NCBI GenBank assembly: GCA_025934385.1
Contig: JAICYE010000089.1
Coordinates: forward strand, 1-7,642
From: Acidimicrobiia bacterium
Lineage (GTDB): Bacteria > Actinomycetota > Acidimicrobiia > IMCC26256 > BP-133
DNA length: 7,642 nt
Reading direction: 5' to 3'
Shown here piece after piece: positions 1 through 4,782 of the stretch; within the stretch, counting starts at the first letter, position 1, and every line of letters begins with the position of its first letter. A program made the translations under genes and the position numbers. The notes under the pieces are model-generated. The model worked only from the letters and a program-made list of their open reading frames with translations, was not told the DNA's origin and ran no database searches.

Positions 1-103
1 GACATGAGGTTGTTACAGAGCGATCGCGCCCCGGTTACGGCCGGCGGGTACCGACACCGGCATGGGGTACGCACCGGCGATCGGCGATTGGGTCGAGGAT
101 GTG

Positions 104-823
104 ATGGAGCTGCACCTCCGGTATGCGGCCGGGCGGGACGGCCGGCTCCGGGCGGAGCTGGTCGAGCGCTACCTGCCGATGTGCCGGCGGCTGGCCCGGC
201 GTTTCTCCGGTCGGGGGGAGTCGTTCGACGATCTGGTGCAGGTGGCGCTGGTCGGGCTTCTCGAGGCGCTGGAGCGGTTCGATCCGGGCCGGGGGATCCC
301 GTTCCCGGCCTTCGCCGCCCCGACGATCCTCGGCGAGCTCAAGCGGCACTTCCGGGACCACCGCTGGAAGGTGCGGGTCCCGAGGCGGATCCAGAATCGG
401 TTCCTCGAGGTGCAGCGGGCCCGCGACGATCTCGCCCAGGCGCTCGGCCGGGTCCCCACGGTCGCCGACATCGCCGACCATCTCGGGATCTCGCCGGAGG
501 ACGTGGTCGAGGCCATGGAGGCCGGCGCCACCTTCGAGATGTCGACCCTCGACGCCGAGACCGGCAACGGTGGCTCCGCCGACGTGCCGGTGGGCGAGCC
601 GGGCTACCAGCGCATCGAGGACCGGGTCTTCCTGGCATCGCTGGTGGCCCGGCTGCCCCGCCAGCGGCAGCTGGTGCTGCAGATGCGCTTCGGGCAGGGG
701 ATGAGCCAGGCGGCCATCGGCCGGCGGCTGGGGACGAGCCAGATGCACATCTCCCGTTCGCTGGCCGGGAGCCTGGCCACGCTGCGGGCGCTGACCGGGA
801 CCCACCCGCCCGGGTCAGCGTGA
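104..823 (+). CDS. RNA polymerase sigma factor, SigB/SigF/SigG subfamily
   Basis: Group 3 (general stress/sporulation-type) sigma-70 factor that directs RNA polymerase to a stress regulon. With the start at 104 it has 239 aa. Region 2 spans about residues 16-90: FDDLVQVALVGLLEALERFD (41-60) is the core-binding helix, followed by the region 2.4 stretch with the VRVPRR motif (90-95) typical of this subfamily. Region 3 lies at about 98-140 (GRVPTVADIADHLGIS at 115-130). Region 4 lies at about 184-228, with the helix-turn-helix SQAAIGRRLGTSQMHISRSL (201-220). There is no ECF-type shortening, so all three main regions are present. The frame is open from an ATG at 62, but GAGGA at 95-99 sits 4 bases before the ATG at 104, so I prefer 104; residues between 62 and 104 show nothing conserved. 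Its stop overlaps the end of the opposite-strand small membrane gene by 9 bases. Factors of this family are usually held by an RsbW-like anti-sigma factor; none is encoded in the window. Family is certain, the exact start is not. Confidence 0.93.
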   Translation: MELHLRYAAGRDGRLRAELVERYLPMCRRLARRFSGRGESFDDLVQVALVGLLEALERFDPGRGIPFPAFAAPTILGELKRHFRDHRWKVRVPRRIQNRFLEVQRARDDLAQALGRVPTVADIADHLGISPEDVVEAMEAGATFEMSTLDAETGNGGSADVPVGEPGYQRIEDRVFLASLVARLPRQRQLVLQMRFGQGMSQAAIGRRLGTSQMHISRSLAGSLATLRALTGTHPPGSA

Positions 824-1021
824 CGACCGCACGAAGAAGTGCCAGCCCAGCCACAGCCACCCGGCCAGGCAGGCCAGCTGCAACGCTCGCCGGCGGGTGA
901 GGCCCCGGACGACGTCGGCCACCGTCGCCCACCGGCGCGTCGCCACCGCCCCGACCTGGAGGACGGCGAAGCCGGCGGCGACCAGCGCCCAGACCAGGTA
1001 CCCCCAGGCCCGGGTGGTCAT
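815..1021 (-). CDS. Small two-helix membrane protein (DUF6186-like)
   Basis: Protein of 68 aa with two hydrophobic helices, at about residues 7-27 and 46-63, joined by a basic stretch (ATRR and RGLTRRR) that should face the cytoplasm. The end is rich in tryptophan (WLWLGWHFFVR at 50s-60s). The look resembles the short actinobacterial DUF6186 family, recalled from memory and not verified; function unknown. The ATG at 1021 overlaps the TGA of the upstream 138 aa gene as ATGA. GGGAG lies 8 bases before it inside that gene, so translation is probably coupled. A longer reading of this frame up to 1450 overlaps the upstream gene almost completely and loses membrane character, so it is a shadow. The last 9 bases overlap the sigma factor gene tail to tail. 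It resembles the C-terminal half of its upstream neighbour and may be a duplicate. Confidence 0.8.
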   Translation of the reverse strand: MTTRAWGYLVWALVAAGFAVLQVGAVATRRWATVADVVRGLTRRRALQLACLAGWLWLGWHFFVRSSR

Positions 1022-1434
1022 CGCTCCAGCTCCCAGCCGAGCCAGGCCCAGACGGCGAAGGCCAGCCACCGGACCGGGTGGTGGGCCAGCAGCGGATCGA
1101 CGATGGAGCTGATCGTGGGGTGGGCCGAGCGGGGCTGGCTGAACAGCGAGAACAGCTCCCAGGCGGCCAGCACAACGATGGCCGCGGCCCAGACGAGATA
1201 GGCGTGGCCCGGCAGGTCCGGCGGGGCGCCGCCGGTTTCCGGCCCGGGAGGGCGGTGCCGGCGACGGACAACCTCGGCCAGGGCGATCTCCGCCACTCCG
1301 AAGGCGAGGACGGCCACGGTGGCTCGGGCGCTGAACGGCGTCAGCGACGTCACCCACCAGCCGCACATCAACCCGGCGGCGACCACCGGGGCCGTTCGGC
1401 GGGTTCGACCGGAGACCTGGACGGCGATGGCCAC
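1018..1434 (-). CDS. Four-helix membrane protein of unknown function
   Basis: Protein of 138 aa with four predicted membrane helices at about 15-31, 36-54, 78-98 and 119-136. A hydrophilic loop rich in proline and arginine (about 57-76) separates the two helix pairs. The second half runs from YLVWA (79-83) to WAWLGW (129-134) and matches the layout of the 68 aa protein encoded immediately downstream (YLVWA to WLWLGW), so the two look related. The start is uncertain. A strong GAGGAGG (1440-1434) directly abuts and partly overlaps the GTG used here (1434-1432), whereas the best spacing would place initiation on an in-frame ATC at 1428-1426. Other in-frame choices, GTG (residue 17), TTG (22) and ATG (23), would cut into helix 1. 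It lies 90 bases downstream of the 192 aa membrane gene, behind a strong stem-loop. I do not recognise a named family for the N-terminal half. Confidence 0.8.
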   Translation of the reverse strand: MAIAVQVSGRTRRTAPVVAAGLMCGWWVTSLTPFSARATVAVLAFGVAEIALAEVVRRRHRPPGPETGGAPPDLPGHAYLVWAAAIVVLAAWELFSLFSQPRSAHPTISSIVDPLLAHHPVRWLAFAVWAWLGWELER

Positions 1435-1444
1435 CTCCTCGGCA

Positions 1445-1459
1445 CGGCAATATATGCCG
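1445..1459 (-). promoter_or_regulatory. AT-rich palindrome overlapping a possible -10 box
   Basis: The arms cggca (1445-1449) and tgccg (1455-1459) form a perfect 5-base inverted repeat around atata. On the minus strand it contains TATATT (1454-1449), five of six bases of the -10 consensus, in an otherwise GC-rich region and 14 bases before the GTG start of the 138 aa gene. Transcription from here would give a leader of only about eight bases, consisting of little more than the GAGGAG ribosome site. No convincing -35 element is seen upstream (GACCCC lies at the right distance). It could be a promoter with a regulator site over it, or chance. Confidence 0.3.
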
Positions 1460-1468
1460 CTCGACCGG

Positions 1469-1507
1469 ACCGGGGTCGCCGCCGGCCTGGACCGGCGGTG
1501 CCCCGGT
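1469..1507 (-). terminator. Two-part stem-loop after the 192 aa membrane gene
   Basis: Outer arms ACCGGGG (1469-1475) and CCCCGGT (1501-1507) are perfect complements. Inner arms CCGCCGG (1479-1485) and CCGGCGG (1492-1498) are also perfect complements. Between them lie a 3/2-base internal loop and a 6-base terminal loop. The structure begins 18 bases after the stop of the 192 aa gene, which is where a terminator would be. No T-run follows on the minus strand, so it is not a classical intrinsic terminator; actinobacteria often lack the T-run. It could instead be an attenuator or an RNA-stability hairpin ahead of the 138 aa gene. Confidence 0.45.
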
Positions 1508-1524
1508 GTATCGGGCCCGTCCGG

Positions 1525-2103
1525 TTAGCGGGCCGAGGCCGAACGCTGCTGGTAGTCGGTCGTCCGTTGCGGGGTGGTGTCTTCCGGGATCCGGACCTCG
1601 GATCCCGATTCAGCGGCGCTCCGCCGGGCTCCCGCCCCCGCCCCGGCTCCGCCGAGGGCGAACAGCAGCCCGAGGACGATGACGACGAACGTCAGCCACG
1701 GGCCGACGGCGTTCGTCCCGCCCGGGCGGCCCAGCAGCGGCTTGAGGTTCACCGAGCTGAACAGCGTCGTGCCGCCGGCGACGGTGAGGGCGATCATCGT
1801 GAAGCCCCACACCACCACGGCGTTGACCGACGCCGAGGCCGCCGACCAGGCGGAGCGGCCGGCGACGTACCCGCCGATGGCCAGCGCCACCAGCAGCATG
1901 CCGCCGAGCCACCAGCCCAGGTAGTGGGCCACCCAGCCCTGGTCAGAGCCGAAACCCAGTGCGATCCAGAACGAGCTGAGCAGTACGAGGGATCCGAGCC
2001 CGATGACGAGGCCGGCGAACACGCCGCCCCAGTGCACCGAGATTTCGTCGCCCGTACGGCTGACTGCTGCGGTCGTCCCATGATTCCGTGTCATTACTCT
2101 CAT
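1525..2103 (-). CDS. Four-helix integral membrane protein, GGYVAGR motif
   Basis: Protein of 192 aa with four predicted membrane helices at about 25-49, 61-82, 93-115 and 134-154. A short polar N-terminus precedes them, and a soluble C-terminal tail of about 38 residues (155-192), rich in Ser, Arg, Gln and Thr, follows. Recognisable elements are HWGGVFAGLVIGLG (24-37), the GGYVAGR motif at the end of helix 2 (77-83), and a VNAVVVWG helix 3 start (93-100). This arrangement (W..G...AG, then GG..AGR, then an x-W-G helix) recalls small membrane proteins of unknown function found widely in bacteria, some labelled PhnA-like or YrzE-like; that link is from memory and weak. Start: the ATG at 2103 has AAGG about 8 bases upstream. 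A second in-frame ATG at 2094 is possible. It is separated from the regulator gene by 125 bases and so may have its own promoter. Function unknown. Confidence 0.85.
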   Translation of the reverse strand: MRVMTRNHGTTAAVSRTGDEISVHWGGVFAGLVIGLGSLVLLSSFWIALGFGSDQGWVAHYLGWWLGGMLLVALAIGGYVAGRSAWSAASASVNAVVVWGFTMIALTVAGGTTLFSSVNLKPLLGRPGGTNAVGPWLTFVVIVLGLLFALGGAGAGAGARRSAAESGSEVRIPEDTTPQRTTDYQQRSASAR

Positions 2104-2129
2104 TGCCCTGCCTTCTTTCCCTCCTCGAG

Positions 2130-2146
2130 GTGCGAAGCGTTTCCAC
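2130..2146 (-). promoter_or_regulatory. Possible operator-like dyad upstream of the 192 aa gene
   Basis: The 17 bases at 2130-2146 read gtgcgaagcgtttccac, an imperfect dyad of the form GTG-N2-AA-N3-TT-N2-CAC. It lies 27-43 bases before the ATG of the 192 aa membrane gene, where an operator would be. The surrounding stretch (2104-2160) is less GC-rich than the coding DNA. No convincing -10/-35 pair could be read next to it. Weak evidence. Confidence 0.2.
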
Positions 2147-2167
2147 TCCGACTTCTACCCGCCGCTT

Positions 2168-2185
2168 GGCGCCGCTCCGGGCGCC
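2168..2185 (-). terminator. Short GC hairpin after the response regulator gene
   Basis: Two copies of the self-complementary hexamer GGCGCC (2168-2173 and 2180-2185) are separated by six bases and can form a 6-bp stem. It begins 44 bases past the regulator stop and could end the four-gene transcript. There is no T-run after it, and GGCGCC is common in such GC-rich DNA. Confidence 0.25.
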
Positions 2186-2228
2186 GTTCCGGGATGCGAC
2201 GGAGCTGTGACCATCCGGTTGCAGTCGA

Positions 2229-2909
2229 TCACGCAGAGGCGAACCGGTACCCCACGCCCCGCACGGTCGAGATGTACCGCGGCGCCCCGGGGTCGTCGCC
2301 CAGCTTTTGCCGCAACCGCTTGATGGCCATGTCGACCAGTCGGGAATCGCCGAGGTAGTCGTAGCCCCAGACGCGCTCGAGAAGGATGTCGCGCGTCAAG
2401 ACCCGGTCGGGGTGGCGGGCCAGGTCGAGCAGGAGCCGGAACTCGGTGGCCGACAGCGTCAGCTCCGAGCCGTTCTGCAGTACCCGGAAGGCGGCGCCGT
2501 CGATCTCGAGGTCGTGGATGCGGACGACGCAGGGCTGCTCGTCGACCCGCGCCCGGCGCAGCGCCGCCCGGACGCGGGCCACGAGCTCGGGGCCGTGGAA
2601 GGGTTTCGTGAGGTAGTCGTCGGCGCCGAGCTCGAGGCCGGAGACGACGTCGACGGTCTCGGAGCGGGCCGACAGCATGACGATCGGAACCTGCGAGACC
2701 CGCCGGATCTGCCGGCACACCTCCAGCCCGTCGAGCGAGGGCAGCACGATGTCGAGGACGACGGCGTCGAAGCGGTGCTGGCCGAAGACCTCGACCGCCC
2801 GGGCGCCGTCGTCGGCCGCCCACACACAGAGCCCGGCCCGCTGCAGCAGGAGCTCGGTCCCCTCGGAGATGACGGGATCGTCCTCCACCAGCAGGACATG
2901 CTCGTTCAT
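2229..2909 (-). CDS. OmpR-family response regulator (receiver + winged helix)
   Basis: Two-component transcription regulator of 226 aa, full length for the family. The receiver domain (about 3-118) has the acidic pair D10/D11, phospho-acceptor D53 (in VVLDIVLP), the switch serine S80, aromatic Y99 and the conserved K102 in TKPF. The C-terminal winged helix (about 130-225) has TLSATEFRLLLDLARHPDRV, the recognition helix region with SRLVDMAIKRLRQKLGDD (189-206), and the closing RYISTVRGVGYRF wing. It looks closest to CseB/MtrA-type actinobacterial regulators. The start ATG at 2909 lies 25 bases after the GH15 stop. GAGAGGA (2927-2921) is the ribosome site, 11 bases before the start, which is slightly far. 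All key residues are intact, so it should be active. The presumed partner is the histidine kinase at 4779-6341, with the hydrolase gene in between. Target genes cannot be told from the sequence. Confidence 0.95.
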   Translation of the reverse strand: MNEHVLLVEDDPVISEGTELLLQRAGLCVWAADDGARAVEVFGQHRFDAVVLDIVLPSLDGLEVCRQIRRVSQVPIVMLSARSETVDVVSGLELGADDYLTKPFHGPELVARVRAALRRARVDEQPCVVRIHDLEIDGAAFRVLQNGSELTLSATEFRLLLDLARHPDRVLTRDILLERVWGYDYLGDSRLVDMAIKRLRQKLGDDPGAPRYISTVRGVGYRFASA

Positions 2910-2927
2910 CGGCGCATCGATCCTCTC
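2906..2927 (-). promoter_or_regulatory. Ribosome site with a three-codon ORF overlapping the regulator start
   Basis: On the minus strand, GAGAGGA (2927-2921) is followed after 3 bases by ATG CGC CGA TGA (2917-2906). The TGA of this three-codon ORF overlaps the regulator ATG (2909-2907) as ATGA. A ribosome starting at the first ATG would end exactly on the regulator start. Whether either short-spaced start is used cannot be told from sequence; the regulator ATG may simply use the same ribosome site at 11 bases. Confidence 0.3.
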
Positions 2928-2934
2928 GACGGGC

Positions 2935-4782
2935 TCAGCCGGTGAGGGCCATCGGGTCGGGGAAGGCTTTGGTCAGCGCCACGGCGGCGGCGATGTGCGA
3001 CAGGTGGCTCAGGCCCTGGGGGAAGTTCCCCAGCAGTGCCCGCTGCGCCGGGTCGAACTCCTCGGCGAAGAGGCCGAGGTCGTTGCCGCAGCCGGCCGCC
3101 CGCTCGAAGACCTCCCGGGCCTCGGCCAGGCGCCCCTGGCCGACGAGGCCCTCCACCAGCCAGAAGCTGCAGGCGACGAAGGCCCCCTCCCGGCCTGACT
3201 GCCCGTCGTCGGCCCGGTAGCGGCGCAGCAGGCCGCCGTCGTCGAGATCCTCCCGGACGGCGTCGACGGTGCGGACCATCCGTTCGTCGTCGTAGTCGAC
3301 GAAGTCGAACATCGGCAGGAGCAGCAGGGCGGCGTCGAGCTCCGTGCTCCCGAAGGCCTGGACGAACACGCCGCGCTGCTCGTCGTAGCCGTCGCGCTCG
3401 ACGCGGGCCCGGATCTCGTCGCGGCAGGCGCGCCACTCGTCGACCGGCGCCTGGCGCAGGCAGGCCTCGGCCAGCCGCAGCCCCCGGTCGAGCGCCGCCC
3501 AGCACATCACCTTGGAGTGGACGAAGTGCTGCGGCTTGCCCCGCATCTCCCAGATCCCGCAGTCGGGCTCCTCCCACTGCTCGACGACCCGGTCGACGAG
3601 GCTGAGCAGGAACCGCCAGTAGTCGTCGTCGGACGAGTGGCCGCGCTGGTGCCAGCGCCAGGCCAGGTCGAGGACGTAGCCGTAGACGTCGAGCTGCATC
3701 TGCGTCGAGGCGGCGTTGCCGATGCGGACGGGCGACGACGACCGGTAGCCCTCGAGGCCGAGCTCCACCTCCGGGAGCCGGCGTTCACCGCCGAGGCCGT
3801 ACATGATCTGCAGGGCGTCGGCGCTGCCCGCCGCGCTGCGTTCGACGAAACGCCGGAAGCCGTCGGCGTCGTCGCTGCAGCCGAGCTCCGTCAGGGACCG
3901 GACCGTGAACTGCGAGTCGCGGATCCAGCTGAAGCGGTAGTCCCAGTTGCGGCCGTGGCCCGGGCTCTCGGGCAGCGAGGTCGTCGGGGCGGCCACCACC
4001 GCTCCGGTGGGGGCGTGGACCAGGGCCCGCAGCACCGCCGCCGACCGGCGGGCCTCCGGGGCATAGGGGCCCCGCAGCGTGATCCGGCCGGCCCAGCGGC
4101 GCCACCAGGCGATCGTCTCCTCGAGCCGCCGGTCGAGCTCTCCGGCGCCGGGCACCTCCGGCGGGCTCGGATCGATCGCCTCGGCCGGGTAGTAGACGAT
4201 CGACAGCCGGACGCGCTGGCCCGCCCGAACCGCGAACTCGGCGCAGAGGTCGTGCTCGTCGACCGGCCCGAGGCCGCCGTCGCAGCTGACCATCAGGGCG
4301 TCGTTGCCGCCGACCGCGCTGTAGATGCCGCCCGGCCCCTGCCGCTTGACCCACGGCCGCGTCTGGCCGTAGTCGAACCGGGCCTGCACCAGCGCCCGCA
4401 TCTCGACCGTGCCGCTCAGTCCCTCGACGACCCGCAGCAGCTGCCGGTAGGGGTTCCCGCCCCCACCCCGACGCATGGTGAAGCAGTCGAGCAGCTTCGC
4501 CTCGCCGCCCGCCTCGTGGAAGGTCGTGGCCAGCACCAACCCTCCGTCGACGTACTCCCGGGACGTGTCGTAGGACTCGGCCGTCGGCTGGACCGAGCAG
4601 TGGCCACCCCGCTCCCAGTCGAGGAGCCGCCCGAAAACCGCCGCGTCGTCGAAACGGGGAATGCAGCACCAGTCGACCGAGGCGGTCCGGGAGACGAGTG
4701 CGGCACTGTGGCAGTCCCCGATCAGGGCGTAGTCCCCGATCGGGGGGTAGGGCGTGGGGCGGCTCACCGGAGTTCCGGTCAC
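2935..4782 (-). CDS. GH15 glycoside hydrolase (trehalase/glucoamylase-like)
   Basis: Protein of 615 aa in glycoside hydrolase family 15, whose members use an (alpha/alpha)6 barrel to release glucose from alpha-glucosides with inversion. The N-terminal domain starts with the family signature PPIGDYALIGDCHSAALVSR (13-32), VDWCCIPRFD (36-45). The catalytic barrel carries NWDYRFSWIRDSQFTVRSL (279-297), GIWEMRG (409-415) with E412 as likely general acid, and LFAEEFDP (571-578) with E574 or E575 as likely base. It ends with GNFPQGLSHL (585-594). No signal peptide, so cytoplasmic, as for actinobacterial trehalases of this family; substrate (trehalose, maltose or glucan) cannot be decided here. The frame stays open to 5229, but that part overlaps the kinase. 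The GTG at 4782 overlaps the kinase TGA as GTGA, favouring coupled translation; a GTG at 4767 is an alternative. Neither has a clear ribosome site. It separates the kinase and regulator genes. Confidence 0.93.
   Translation of the reverse strand: MTGTPVSRPTPYPPIGDYALIGDCHSAALVSRTASVDWCCIPRFDDAAVFGRLLDWERGGHCSVQPTAESYDTSREYVDGGLVLATTFHEAGGEAKLLDCFTMRRGGGGNPYRQLLRVVEGLSGTVEMRALVQARFDYGQTRPWVKRQGPGGIYSAVGGNDALMVSCDGGLGPVDEHDLCAEFAVRAGQRVRLSIVYYPAEAIDPSPPEVPGAGELDRRLEETIAWWRRWAGRITLRGPYAPEARRSAAVLRALVHAPTGAVVAAPTTSLPESPGHGRNWDYRFSWIRDSQFTVRSLTELGCSDDADGFRRFVERSAAGSADALQIMYGLGGERRLPEVELGLEGYRSSSPVRIGNAASTQMQLDVYGYVLDLAWRWHQRGHSSDDDYWRFLLSLVDRVVEQWEEPDCGIWEMRGKPQHFVHSKVMCWAALDRGLRLAEACLRQAPVDEWRACRDEIRARVERDGYDEQRGVFVQAFGSTELDAALLLLPMFDFVDYDDERMVRTVDAVREDLDDGGLLRRYRADDGQSGREGAFVACSFWLVEGLVGQGRLAEAREVFERAAGCGNDLGLFAEEFDPAQRALLGNFPQGLSHLSHIAAAVALTKAFPDPMALTG

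Noticed and set aside
10..50. Possible promoter ahead of the sigma gene (ttgtta; ggtt with gggta as a SigF-type pair)
   Set aside because: The ggtt to gggta spacing is 9 bases, far shorter than the roughly 15-17 needed. The ttgtta box has only a poor -10 (ggttac) at the right distance.
1022..1450. Upstream extension of the 68 aa membrane gene to 211 codons
   Set aside because: The added part overlaps the 138 aa membrane gene in another frame and has shadow-like composition. The ATGA junction gives a natural start.
1078..2358. Plus-strand open frame of 426 codons across the membrane genes
   Set aside because: It runs through three minus-strand genes and the stem-loop, has low-complexity Arg/Gly/Pro/Ala composition and no conserved motif.
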